Source: Climacteris rufus
Taxonomy: Eukaryota; Chordata; Aves; Passeriformes; Climacteridae
Length of the DNA: 64,000 bases
NCBI GenBank assembly: GCA_013398175.1
Contig: VZRZ01001926.1
Span: 45,807 to 109,806 of the forward strand
Direction of reading: 5' to 3'
Under the pieces are notes generated by a model. That model was given only the letters and a program-made list of their open reading frames with translations. It had not been told where the DNA came from and did not search any database. Each line of letters opens with the position of its first letter. Within the stretch, counting starts at the first letter, position 1. The position numbers and the translations under genes are program-made. Of this stretch, positions 36,709-48,291 are shown piece after piece.

Positions 36709-37938
36709 TCACCAGCCTTTTTGCCCTCCCCTGAACGTGTTTGAGCGTGTTTGAACATCCTTCCTAAATTGAGGGGCCCAGAACTGGACATAGCACCCAA
36801 AGTGTGGCCTCACCAGTGCTGAGTACAGGGGAAGAATGACTTCCCTAGTCCTACTGGCCACACTATTCCTGGTACAGGCCAGGATGCCACTAGCCTTCCT
36901 GGGCACCTGGGCACACTGCTGGCTCATACTCAATTGACCATCAACCAGTACCCCCAAGTCTCTTTCTGCCTGGCCACTGTCCAACCACTCTGATCCCAGC
37001 CTGTAACCCTGGAAGGAGTTGTTATGTCTGAAGTGAAGAACTTGGCACTTGGACTCATTAAACTTCATATTGTTGGATTTGGCTCATCTGTCGAGCCTGT
37101 TCAGGTCCCTTTGCAGAGCCCTCCTATCCTCCAACAGATCGACACTTGCCCCCAGTCTGGTGTCATCTGCAAATTTACTGATGGTGGACTCAATCCCCTC
37201 ATCCAAATCATCAGTGAAGATATTAAACAGGACTGGCCCCAGCACTGATCCCTGGGGGACACCACTGGTGACAGGCCGCGAGCTGGATGCAGCACCATTC
37301 CCCACCACTCTCTGGGCCCAGCCAACCAGCAAGTTCTTAACCCGAAAAAGAGTGAACCTGTTCAGGCTGTGGGCTGCCAGCTTCTCCAGGAGGATGTTGT
37401 GGGAGACAGTGTTAAAGACCTTGCTGAAGTCCAAATAGTCAACACTCACAGCCTTCCCCTCATCCATGAGGCAGATCACCTGGTCATAAAAGGAGATCAG
37501 GTAAGTCAAGCAGGACTTGACCCTCATAAACCCATGCTGGCTGGGTCTGATCCCCCAGCCATCCTGTAGGTGCCATCTAATAGCCCTCAAGATGATCTGC
37601 TCCGTGATCTTGCTGGGTACTGAGGTCAGGTTGACAGGCCTGTAGTTACTTGGATCCTCCTTCCCGCTCTTCTTGTGGATGGGCATCACGTTGGCCAGTT
37701 TCCAGTCATCTGGGACCTCCCCAGTGAGCAAGGACTGATGGTAAATGATGGAGAGCGGCTCAGCAAGCTCATCTGCCAGCTCCCTCATCACCCTAGGGTG
37801 AAACCCAGCAAGTCCCATAGATTTGTGAACATCTAAGTGGCTCAGCAGGTCTCTGACTACTTCCTCCTGGATAACAGGGGGCTGTTCTGCTCCCTGACCC
37901 CATCTAGGAGCCCAAGAGGACCGTTGTCCCGTGGACAA
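36709..37938 (-). pseudogene. CR1 ORF2 reverse transcriptase segment (copy A)
   Basis: Reverse transcriptase domain of CR1 ORF2, which in a live element primes cDNA synthesis on nicked chromosomal DNA. It is readable in one minus-strand frame from 37938 to 36709, broken only by an in-frame TGA at 37086-37084, where the family usually has TGG (Trp). Upstream of the stop are YRPVNLTSVPSKI; motif A as YLDFSKVFNTVSH, with the catalytic Asp of LDF kept but the next conserved Asp changed to Asn; SGVPQGSVLGPVLF (motif B); and FADDT (motif C, both Asp present). After the stop come the thumb-like part and the motifs LGVLVDGQLSMSQQCAQ and VILPLYSALVRPHFGC. Its N-terminal side continues in another frame (38186-37857), a frameshift. 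Confidence 0.93.
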
Positions 37939-38361
37939 CCTGTCATTCTGTTGAAAACTGAGGTGAAGAAAGCATTAAATACCTCTACCTTATCCTCATC
38001 TTTGGTCACTAAATTCCCTCCTGCATCTAATAGAGAGTGGAAGTTGTCCTTACCCTTCCTTTTGCCACTGACATATTTATAAAAGTGGTTTTTATTGTCT
38101 TTCACAGAAGTCACCAGTTTGAATTCTAACTGGGCTTTTGCTTCTCTAATTTTTTTCCAACATGACCTAACAACTCCCTTAATCATTTTCTGAGATACCT
38201 GACCCTCCTTCCAAAGATGCTAGATCCTCTTTTTTTTCCTTAGTTCCTTTAGAAGCTCCAAACCCATCCAGGCCGGTCGTTATCCTTGTCAGCTCATCTT
38301 TCAGCACGTAGGGACCATTTGTTTCTGTGCCATCAATATTTTTGTTTTGAGGTGTGCCCAT
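37857..38361 (-). pseudogene. CR1 ORF2 linker between endonuclease and RT (copy A)
   Basis: Two short minus-strand frames (38361-38179 and 38186-37857) cover the poorly conserved segment between the endonuclease and reverse transcriptase. The second contains KNHFYKYVSGKRKGKDN and LVTKDEDKVEVFNAFFTSVF, which are typical of CR1 upstream of the RT. It overlaps the RT frame by about 80 bp in a different phase, so a frameshift lies near 37.9 kb. Confidence 0.85.
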
Positions 38362-38444
38362 CCTTCCTGGACTCCTTTGTTTTTAAGGGCTGCTTCCCAA
38401 GAAACCCTCTGAATAAATGTCTTGAATAAGCCAAAGTTTGCCCT

Positions 38445-39030
38445 TCAGAAGTCCAGTGTGAAAGTTTTATTGATGCCCCTCTTTGTTTTGCCAAATATTG
38501 AAAACTCTATAATTTTGTGATCACTATGCCCCAGCAGGCCTCCAACTACCACATCTCCCACCAGCCCTTCTCTGATAATAAACAGGAGGTCTGGCACAGC
38601 CCCATCCTTGCTAGGCTTGCTCACCAGCTGTGACAAAAAATTGTCCTCCACATTCTCTTAAGAACAGCCTAGACTGCCTGTTTTCTGCTGTGTTGAGTTC
38701 CCAGCAGATATCAGGCAGGTTAAAGTCACCTACGAGGATTAGGGCTGGTGATCTTGAAACACTTTCCAGCCGCTTGTAAAATAAGTTATCCACCTCATCA
38801 TCCTGGCTGGGCGGTCTATAACAGACTCCCACCAGGATGTCAGCTTTGTTGACCTTCCCCTTGATTCTTATCCATAAGCACTCAAGTTTATAATCATTAA
38901 CCTCAATTTCCATAGCATCAAAGCTTCCCTGATACAAAGAGCCACCCCTCCATCCCTTCTCCCTCTCCTGTCTCTTCTGAAGAGTTGGATCAGAGTTCTT
39001 TGTGCAATTGGATGTGGTGGAGCAATGCAC
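38445..39030 (-). pseudogene. CR1 ORF2 endonuclease segment (copy A)
   Basis: C-terminal two-thirds of the APE-like endonuclease that nicks the target in CR1 transposition. The first frame (139 codons, 39030-38611) shows ECLWIRIKGKVNKADILVGV, then CYRPPSQDDE, and LVGDFNLPDICW with the GDFN active-site motif. The second (68 codons, 38651-38445) shows LVGDVVVGGLLGHSDHKIIE with the SDH motif. The two are in different phases, so there is a frameshift near 38.63 kb. Residues before about RGGSLY in the first frame do not match CR1 well, which places the 5' truncation near 39.0 kb. Confidence 0.9.
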
Positions 39031-41515
39031 AGGGGGCTGTTACAACTGCTGTCCCTTTCACCAACCCACCCAGCTCAGGGGGAGAGGGAATAAAGCAGGT
39101 GCACTTTTAGAAACACTGATGTCATGTGATTGATGACTGTCCACCAAAGCCTGGATTCAAAGAATCATGAAACAGATTCAGGTCATGTGGGACTTAGGCT
39201 TGTTACGGCTGTCTGCCTTTTAGCTTGAAGATGCTGGAACTTGTCAGGTGTATACAAGCTCACCGAGCAGGCAGAAACACAGCTTCCCTCCTTGGACCAG
39301 TACTCGTTACACTTCACTCTACCAGCAGCATAATTGTTAAAACCACATTCATAGCATAGCAAGGCACATCGCAGACAATTTCATATAGAAAGGAAGCAAA
39401 TAATGCTTGAATAACTCTTTCGAAGCTGCCTTCTATTTCCTTGCTGTGCTCTCCCATAAGTCCGAATTTCAAGTAACCAAGTAACCATTACATAAAATAT
39501 AGCAACTGCTTTTCTCTCACTTTGTGACAAAAACAATTAATAATAGTAGGCGAGAAAAGCTTCTGAGAGATAAGCATTAGCACTCTGAACAGATATTTCT
39601 GTGGAAAAACTTTATCTTCTCCTAACGACCTTTTTAGAGCACTTGGACCACCATTTCTGTGAATGCTGTTGCAAAAGAGCTTGACTCTTGGAGCAGCTTG
39701 GTTTAGCTGCTGCTTGCCATTATCTAAGCCTCCTGCTGTTTTTCTAAGCCTCATTGCAGGCCAACAGTACATTTGTTTCATTTCTAATTCTTGCATGACA
39801 AACACACTAAACAGAAATCCAGTTCTTGTACTCATGGGAATGAAGGGCTGGCTATAAAAGGTCACTGTCTGAGGCCTGTTACTCTGTAGATAAATGTTCA
39901 GGTGGACTTTGCCTATGCATTATTATTTCTAAACCAGTCACTCTTGGGGTTCACCGCTTGAACCACTGAACAGTCCTTTTTGCAAAATAGAGGGCTGCTC
40001 CCCCCAGGCCTGCCTGACCATGCAGTGTGTGGGTTGCAGAGAGCTGCAGCATACACAACACTGCTGGAGATGACCCTCCCTAAATGGGAACAGTCAAGCA
40101 GGAGGTATTGCAACACAGTAAGGACTGTAGGAGTGGAACAGAAAGAAACAGGTAATTGGTATGTGCTGACAACCCCTGAAGAAAGTGGGAAGAGGTGAGC
40201 AAACTTGTTACTCTGTGTACACCAGATGCTTGGTGTCCTGAAGGTTTGCCACTCAGCTTTCAGCTTTCTCCCTTTAGTAAGGACACTGGCCTGCAGCTCT
40301 GGGCCGTATGCAAAGTCTGACCTCAGGGTGGGAAGCTCCCTTCTCCTGCTTTCCACTCTGACACATGGCAGTTGTACTTGCTCCCATTTCAGCCAGGTTG
40401 ATGCCTTCCAAATATGAAAAACATTAGAGATATGGAGAGGCTGAGCAGGGAGCAGAGTGCTGGAACTTTCAAGAGTGAGAGGAATGCGGAAGGTGAAGGC
40501 AGTAGCAGCAGGAGACCACAGTCTCTAGAACGCCTCACTAACACGTTTCATTGTTTCGTTTTGCAAATGACACAGGCACCATGACTTTGTTCCCATGACA
40601 TTTCATCACGAGAATGAGAGCAGCTTTGGACAAGATGAGTGGAAAATTACTTTAAGAGTCAGTGATGAACAACCTATTCAAACCTATTCAAAATCTTCTC
40701 TTTTTCAAGACTCAGAAACATTCTCCCTGCAAATCTGTTGGAAGATCTAGTTCAAGAGCAAAGACTCTGATGATAATGAGACGTCTGACTCTTGTAGTGG
40801 GTCAAAGAATAGATCTGTTGTATCAATCTGGAATGCAGTTTTACTAGCCCATTATTTTGCTCCATTCTTTTAGCATGTTGCTTGAAGGTTTGTGTCAGTT
40901 CTACCTGTCACTTATCTCTCTGTTTCTTGACCTGCTAAAATGAAACCTAAAACACATGTAAAAATTGCAACAAATGTAAAAAAGGAAATGGTGAAATACT
41001 AGGTATTGCTGAAGATTAAATGGGGAAAATTTTCATAAAATGTCACTCAACACATTCAAAACTATGTCAAACACTTTCAGCCTCTTCTGAAAAATCAGCC
41101 TCTTCTTCCTTCTTTCAAAATAGACAGAACAATACAGATGATGCTTGAGAAACCCTTTAGCAGCTTGGGTTTTTTTCCAACTGAAAAAATGAAAAATTTA
41201 TTCATGTGTAACAAGGAAAGAGTAACCAGGAAGACTGTATTACATACAGGTTACTTTCAGTTCACCTTTGTGTTATTCCTATTTGATTAGTTAATTCGGA
41301 GAATTCCAAAGCTTTCAAATGGTGTTTGTTCTCTGGGCACCTGAGTGTCTCACAACTATTACTCTGGGGCTTACAAAGTTAGAAATGAAATTTCAAAAGC
41401 TGCAGATAGAATTTGAATGCCTAATTTGGTTACTTCAAGCCCTGCTGGTTATAGAAGACCTATTCTAAATGTTTCAAGCCAGACATTCGTACTATATTAA
41501 ATTCCATTATAATGG

Positions 41516-41700
41516 TGACGTCAGTGATTTATATTTTTCTTTTCACACTTTAGGTGTTTATTTAAAAATTTGACAGTGGATTTGTAACTGAGGTTCTTAA
41601 TGTGAATGCTCTGCCTTTATTGCCAGTGCATCATACTTATACACACACACAGACACACATACACTCTCTCTTTGGTGTCATGGCAGCTGCTATATAAAAG
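41516..41700 (+). promoter_or_regulatory. Candidate promoter-like motif cluster (CRE, E-box, TATA)
   Basis: A full CRE palindrome TGACGTCA (41516-41523), a CA/CT microsatellite (41641-41670), the E-box CAGCTG (41684-41689) and, directly after it, CTATATAAAAGGC with the TATA consensus at 41691-41700. The order and the quality of the TATA box fit a core promoter reading rightwards. No coding frame or LTR is recognised downstream, so any product would be noncoding. Motif matches alone are weak evidence. Confidence 0.2.
41641..41670. repeat. (AC)n/(CT)n microsatellite
   Basis: Five AC units, then interrupted ACAC and CTCTCT steps. Confidence 0.8.
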
Positions 41701-43460
41701 GCAGGTTGCACAGATAACTCTAACTCCTTGAGCACGCCAAATATTGCATCTGTAACATCTCAGGGAGTAGAACAATCACCAGGAGTTTACTGGCTTACTG
41801 GCAGCACACAACAAAATAAGACCATTATGATGGACAGTTAAGAGACATCTGTATTACAGATCTTTTGGACTGCATAGATTTAATGGCTAGAACATTAGGT
41901 TTGGTCGAAAAAGCTGCTCAGGATAAGTGCTGAATTGCTGCCAACTTGGTTACCTGAAGCTTCCATTTTCTTCTTATAAGTAGTTCTAATTAAAGTGCTT
42001 AATTGTACTCTAGTTTACTTATTTAAGAGTTAAGTATTAAGTAAGTCTTATTTAACTGAGAAACCAGTTCTGGACAAAATATAGATACAGAACAAATGAT
42101 ATGTTTATGTCTGTGATATGTATAAATGAGCAAATTGCAATGAAACTTTTACTAACGAGGGACAATTTTTACAAAACTTAAACCTTAACTTTTTCTCATC
42201 TGGAATGAGATTCCTTTTATTCTTTTTATCATCACCCTGGCCTTCTTGTTACATCTAGGAAATCAAAATCACAATATCACATCTGAGAGATCATCTCATG
42301 CAAACTCAAGGAAACTAAATATTGTGAAATGTACTGTCTCCTTGGTACCTTCAACCATGTTTAAGGTTTCATACAAATTGTTATGTAAATATACAATGTC
42401 CATGTTCTCTGACTTTAAGAAATTGGAAGGACAAACCACTTCACCAGCATGCTCAGTTTTTTCATGGAAGCCCTTAAGGAATGAGGATGGTGAATTTGTC
42501 TTAGTCTGACATTATAATTCCATATGGCTCAACCAGTAAGAAGTATTACAGGTACTTTTAATGCCAGCACTGGTATTATTTTAAAAGAACATCCCGTGCT
42601 GCAGTGTTGCACTCTGTTTTGCTTGATATAAATAACTATATTAAATTAATATGATTAAGGCTAATGAGACTCTGAACTTCATCCAAAAATTCTGTCATTA
42701 AAGCACTGATGAATTAATTAATAAAATACAAATCACCTTTTAAGCAGAATGCCTGCCAGGGTTATTCCAAAAATGCCAACATCCAAGCATTTTCTCTGTG
42801 GTTGCTTCAGCTTATGTATCCAAGAAGAGAAGAACAAATATGCTTTTGATGTATGCTCTGGCACTGAACCTCAGAACCCAGAGAGCAAAGCTTAGCACAG
42901 GGAATGGAAAAGGGTAGGGTGAATATTTACCAGCATCTTTAGCTCAGGGGACTGCTTCTTGCCACTCTTCATGCCTGTTTATACCCTCTTTTCAGTTATA
43001 TTTAGGAGCAAAAAGGAGAGGAATATTTGGCAAGGTTTTGTGCATAGCACAACATGGTTCTGGATGTATTTGGGGAACTATAGATCATGGCAGATTTTCT
43101 CATGAAATATTTGTTGACAGTTCACCAGCAACTTACAAAAATCCTTAAAAATCACAATCAGAGCCCTGGAAAGGGAATAAACTTCACTTCTCTGATACTT
43201 CAAGAGATTCCAATTCCTTTCTAATTTACCTAACTTCAATTGAAATTGAGAAACCAATCAAATTCAAGCTGACATGAACCAAAATTATTACCTGGTCAGG
43301 CTTCTCCTGACCTCACAGAGTCTCCATGACATAAACTGTCCAGTCATTTTTCAACAGACCTGTAGCTCCTTTTGAGCTCAGGCATCCAGTCTTGACTCAA
43401 CTATACCTCCAGTCAGATTGTGCTAAAAACTGATAATGCTGTTTTATTGTTATTTATAAT

Positions 43461-43610
43461 GGCCCTGGGATTTTCTCTGTTGGCTGGATCACAGTGCTAA
43501 TAACGACAAGGTTGTGGGTTCAATCCCCAGATAGGCCATGCACCTATGAGTTGGACTTGATGATTCTTGTGAGTCTTTTCCAACCCAGAATATGCTGTGG
43601 TCTGTGATCC
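43461..43610 (+). mobile_element. tRNA-Ile-derived SINE with CR1-like tail (TguSINE1 type)
   Basis: The first 78 bp (43461-43538) align to tRNA-Ile: it starts GGCC, has the anticodon loop CTAATAA (43497-43503, anticodon AAT), the variable-region AAGG, the B box GGTTCAATCC (43517-43526) and ends GGCCA. The 5' half carries an insertion of about four bases, so the A box is poor. The remaining part, GAGTTGGACTTGATGATTCT and TTTTCCAACCC, then GTCTGTGATCC, matches the 3' terminus of CR1 LINEs. Such a SINE is copied from a Pol III transcript by CR1 reverse transcriptase acting on the shared tail. This architecture was described in zebra finch, which points to a songbird host. It is not a functional tRNA gene: the acceptor and D arms are disrupted. 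Confidence 0.88.
43517..43526 (+). promoter_or_regulatory. Pol III B box of the SINE
   Basis: GGTTCAATCC matches the internal promoter B-box consensus GGTTCGANTCC with one base missing or changed. It lies in the T-arm position of the tRNA-Ile relic. Confidence 0.7.
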
Positions 43611-46600
43611 TAATTACTTGTTTTCTGTTGATTCAGCCCAAACCTCCCACAATTTGTGTCTCTCTTCAAGAGTACTGAGCTCAGTTCAGCAGGGAGAGAG
43701 ACTAAGCCTGACCTGCAATAACTCCCATAAGGATTGCAAAAACTTGAGTTATTTATCTACAATCCCTTTCATAGTACAGTTTTATGATGACCGTTTTTAA
43801 TTACTTTGTGGCCTCTTAACACTTGCCTCTACCTGGTCACCCTGAGAAGCAAGTTTATCATGGGATATGCATTTGCTAAGGACTACTATCCTGATTTCGT
43901 GGAGGCATCATGTGAAGTTATATGGAGTTTAGTCAGAGACTGGCTTGATAATCTTTTGGCACTCCCCAGGAGAATCTGGTTTCTTAAGAAAAATGGGAAG
44001 TGGACAAATTTCAGCCTTATCAAGATGTTCTTATTCCCATAAAAGAAATTATTTAGTTGAGCTGATTATGGACTAGCTTAAGAAAATCTCTACAAGTCAA
44101 CTTCAAAAACTGCCTGGTAAAAGTGCATCAATTTCTGTTTAATTGTTTAGTCAGGGTGTTTTATTGGCATGTAAACCCTTTAATCCATTAGTATTAACCC
44201 AGTGCCATCTGAATTTTTCTGTCTGGTAAATGTTTGCTTTTATTTAAGCTATTAAGTACATTTAGTGGTAGGGTAGAAGGGCTAAGAAAGAGAGGCTTAA
44301 TATTATATGCTGCAGTGCTTTGCACATTATTGCATTAGGTAACAGAGACTTGATTCTGTTGTTGCTTGCCTTGGCATAAAAGAGCAGACCCATGATTCAG
44401 ACACACCTCCAGCATGCATGGTATTGTGTCAGTGCATGGCACGGAATGGGAGGCCAGCCCTGGGTGTGCAAAGGCACGTGCCATGCCAGGGAGTTGTGTG
44501 CTCACTGTGTACAAAGTGTCATTGCATTTCTACCATACACAGGCTGCAAAAATTGCCTTTATTGAGAGAACAGACACTGGCTGATATTGTGGTGCTGTCA
44601 CCAGTCCATTTAGAAAGAGCAATAGGTTTGTTCATCAGTATGTGAGCAGCTATAACAGCTAAACAGACAGGATCATAGAGTATGCACTCAATTTACTGTC
44701 TAGCTGATCCACAGGGATGGGAAGGTACATCATCATCAGTCAGAAAGCATTTATGGGGACAGTATGTCTTTGCAATGCCTTGTATGTAATTAATTTACAC
44801 TGTATGGCAGAGTGTGTACCAGTTACTGTCACCAGATGAATGAAGTTCATAAAATCAACCCTCTGGTTTGGCAGGGACTTCGGCTGGGAGTTCACAATCT
44901 CCTTCACATCATGTGCAACAACGCCATTATCGTTTGTTTGTTGTTATCTTATGGACTGTAAAGGCCTAAACTCCCGAATATATGAAATCCACTATTGTAT
45001 TTCCAAGCTAAAAGTTGCAAAATCAACAGCATCTTTAAAATACACCTTCAAGTACAAAACATAGTTTTGCATATAATTATGTATGTACCTACTAATGTAA
45101 TTACATATGCAAATACACAGAGCTATGATCAGCACTGAGACATGTCTGGAATGTGCCTGACACTAAATTGCTGGGCCAGGGAATTTTGAATTGGATTGAT
45201 GTTATTATTCTTCCAATTAAGTGTATAATCATCACCTGATGAATCTCATGTACAGGGTGTGTTTAACTGTGATCTCTAGCTCCTATTCACTTCCTGCTGG
45301 AAGATTATTTGTCTCTGCAGCATCAGAAATACGTTTATTTCTGATTAGACAATCTTTTTTAACTTTTCTTCATTTCTGTTAGAATTTGTGTGTTTGCTTT
45401 TTTTTTATTTTAGTTTTAATTTCTATTTCATTTTAGAAAGCAATTATTTAGAAGAAAACAAAGTCCAGACTTTCTGGTCCTGAAGGCCTATATTTAGACT
45501 TCTGTAATCATATTTATAGTACATAAATAAACAGCTCATCATCAAAGTTGTTGAGAACCCATAATTATCATCAACTTCAGTATGTATCTTGTTTCCACAA
45601 TTCAAGAGTCACACAGGCTGGTTTTGAAAATATGCAGACCAGCGATGATCTGTTTTAAAAACTATGATCTTTTGTGGCTTCTCTGTGAAATCAGTGGCAA
45701 GTTTAGAATAGAGGAATTCCTAGCTTCCAGGCCTATGGCTGATCATTTCACTGCTATAGATGGTTACAGAAACATAGGTAATTCTTTCATTAAAATTCTG
45801 TCTTGTTTTAACAGGAAATTCATTAGTCTGGCAAGGCTTAAGGTAGCTGTACACCTAACCCATGGAACAAACTTTTTTTAATTGCACAAGAAGCTACAAA
45901 CTCAAAATTACTCTGAGACTGGCTCCTTGCTACATGACTCTGCAAATTCTTAAATATATAATTTATCATCACTGAAATGTTCTAGTAATATGCGCCATTT
46001 GCTAGTTGTCAGGAAAGACTCTTTGTATGTCAGTACTAAACAAAAGCGAGCGAAAGAAAACTCTTGTTGAGGACAGTACAAAACACCTACCCACTGAGTA
46101 AACTTGCAAGGAAATGCAACTGCTTTTTTAATAATCTTTCACAATGATTACAATATTTTTTTTTTTCTGTGGGAAGAGATACTGAATGGTCACAGCAGAT
46201 CACCCTAAAGGCATTATCTTCAGGTAGGCATGCAGCCCATTATTGAGTTTTCCTTGTAACTGTTCATTCTACTAGCTTTGTTTCACCACATCCTCACCAG
46301 AACCATCTGCATGCTGTCATTTGTTAAAGCTGTGGTTGATCAATTCTCTGTAAGGAGAGGTTTCAGGTTTTCCTTAATCCAAAGTTTGCAGAAGAAGGCA
46401 TGGAAGCAAAGTCAGAAAAGCTGAGACTTTCTAACTTCCATAGCTGCTAGACATGGCAAGCTGCAATTCTGCAGAAAATACTGCCTGAAACAATTACATG
46501 AAGCTTGAGAAAGTATTAATTTGACACCAGGAAATGCTTTGAAAAGAGTATTTTCCTGAGGATGTAAATTGAGGGGATAGAATCCATTTATAGATCTCTT

Positions 46601-48270
46601 GCTAATGAAAAGACTTTGTAACTAGATTCCAAGCTTTATTTTGCCACTGCTTTGACAGTCTGTGATGTCTATAAATGCTTTTTTGATATTCTCACGTATT
46701 GAATGAAGCTGACGTTCATTAACTATCTTTCAGCTTTTGAGTTGGCCTCCAACTTAATTAATGTGTTTAGGCAATTAGGAGCTACATTTGCATGAAAATG
46801 AAAGTATATCCAGGAGAACATCTACTGATAATTTCTTATGTATATATAGACGTATACTTGGGAATGAACATGGTCAGTGAAAAAATCCACACAGGTGTTT
46901 CTATATTTAGGGCAAAATAAACAGAACAAATACATATGAAATACAAATCATTGAACAAATCACTGGAAAAAATGTGGCAATGATAGGTGTTATGAGAAAG
47001 GATTTTTGTTTGTTTTGTTTTCATTTTGATTAGATATTTCAATACTGTTATGCTTTTCCAACTTGTTAATTAGCTATGATTGGTCAGAAGATACCAGAAA
47101 AATGGTCTGTACAGTGTCACCATGTCATTAGAATCAGCATAGGGACAAAACTTGCCAAAAGTCCTGGGATCAGCCTGCAAAGGCTGATAAACTTTCACAG
47201 AAAGGGATTATGTGTCAGATACAGTACAGAATTACAAAACAAAATTGCCCTACAAGGTGCACAGTGCAGCAATACAGGAAAGGAATTGGAGCTTATGCAT
47301 GATGGTGACACACTAGTTTATGCAGATGTTTATCCCTAAAAGGGTTGTGAGAGCCTCTCACCAGAGGAACAACAGAAGGAAAGAAATACAGCAGAGAGAC
47401 CACACACGGCACAAGCTGGCATAAGGAATAGGGTCATTTTCCAAGCCTTTCTCCACATCTACTTTAGATTATTCAAACTCCCGTTTAACGTGTTGTTTGC
47501 TGCCTTATATTAGTGAATAATATGTTTTAATGAAGAGTTGGTCAATGTCTAAAAATAAGCCGAGTGGGACAATCCTAAACTAAGGGACAATACTTGGGAA
47601 GTTTTTTCAGGAAAAGGAGCATTGTGTAAAATACAGGATTTTTTAAATGAATGAGTCTCACAATTAGGATCTGCAGGCTCAAGCAATTTCACATCATAGG
47701 CTTAACCTGCTGTGTAAACAATTTTTATATCAAAATATGTACCTTGAAAGACACAAGACTTTTCTGGTGATGTACAGATGAAATGCATCTTTTGATATAA
47801 ATAATTTGAAGAAGACATTCTATAAATAAAAATGAGCAAGGAAACATTTCTGTTTTGCTGAGATGAAAAAAATAATAATGAAAAATTTATTCTGATTCAT
47901 AAAAAAGATTTGGCCCAGATTGATACTGTTAAGTCAGGGAAAGGGGAAAGACTTTATTTTTCTCAGAACAGAAGGGATTATTCACTTGCTGACTTATTTC
48001 ATTCCTGTCTGTCTCTCCCCTTTACTCATATTTTCCGAGGCTAAATGACACAATGCTGAGTAGTGAAAGCATAAGGTTTGGCCATGACAGTTTTCCTGCC
48101 TTGGCAGATTCCATTAATCTTTGCGGCACTGCACAGGTGGCCGTGAGGGTGTCCCCTGCAGCCACCCAGCTCACTAGGCTCTTAATGCAAATGAAGAGAG
48201 GCAGCATGAAGGTGCAGTGTCCTGGCTGTTTATGCTCCCAAAGTCGGCTTGTGACGAGCTTTTGGTGTCT

Positions 48271-48291
48271 TGACTCAGCTACTGAGTCAGC
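48271..48291. promoter_or_regulatory. Paired AP-1/MARE-like palindrome
   Basis: TGACTCAG (48271-48278), spacer CTA, CTGAGTCA (48282-48289), then GC. Each arm is a full AP-1 site, and the second with its flank (CTGAGTCAGC) is also a half-MARE for Maf/NRF2-type factors. An octamer ATGCAAAT lies about 85 bp upstream (48185-48192). This is a possible enhancer core, inferred from motifs only. Confidence 0.3.

Larger units (their letters stand above)
36290..39010 (-). mobile_element. CR1 LINE, copy A, 5'-truncated
   Basis: A non-LTR retrotransposon of the CR1 family, inserted on the minus strand. Its 3' end is at the left: the minus strand finishes with CTGTGATTCTGTGAAC just after a CCAATCTGTTTTTT region. 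Going rightwards one meets the 3' UTR and ORF2 C-terminus, the reverse transcriptase (about 36.7-37.9 kb), a diverged linker (37.9-38.4 kb) and the apurinic-like endonuclease (about 38.45-39.0 kb). Homology ends near 39.0 kb, so ORF1 and the start of the endonuclease are missing, as is usual for CR1 because reverse transcription stops early. About 2.7 kb remain of an element usually around 4.5 kb. Several frameshifts and one nonsense codon show that it is inactive. Confidence 0.95.
39011..43460. other. Unique noncoding DNA
   Basis: No gene recognised. The longest frame outside repeats is 147 codons at 39913-40356 on the minus strand. It has no domain I can name, is overlapped by open frames on the plus strand and has no visible splice or promoter context, so it is not called. 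A CA microsatellite is at 41641-41670 and promoter-like motifs at 41516-41700. Confidence 0.5.

Noticed and set aside
36376..38082. Plus-strand open frames of 66-129 codons across the 36-38 kb region
   Set aside because: They are antisense shadows of the minus-strand CR1 reverse transcriptase.
39488..39865. Minus-strand frame of 125 codons beside CR1 copy A
   Set aside because: Lies beyond the recognisable CR1 end, does not resemble CR1 ORF1, and has no other support.
39913..40356. Minus-strand open frame of 147 codons, the longest outside repeats
   Set aside because: No recognisable domain, low-complexity-free but unfamiliar sequence, overlapping plus-strand frames of 70-72 codons, and no splice or promoter context; a chance frame is the simplest reading.
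43461..43538. Possible tRNA-Ile gene
   Set aside because: The D and acceptor arms are disrupted by substitutions and extra bases, and it is fused to a CR1-like tail, so it is a SINE head rather than a tRNA gene.
44434..44486. Inverted repeat GCATGGCACG / CGTGCCATGC
   Set aside because: Ten-base arms with a 33-bp loop are expected several times by chance in 64 kb; no supporting context.
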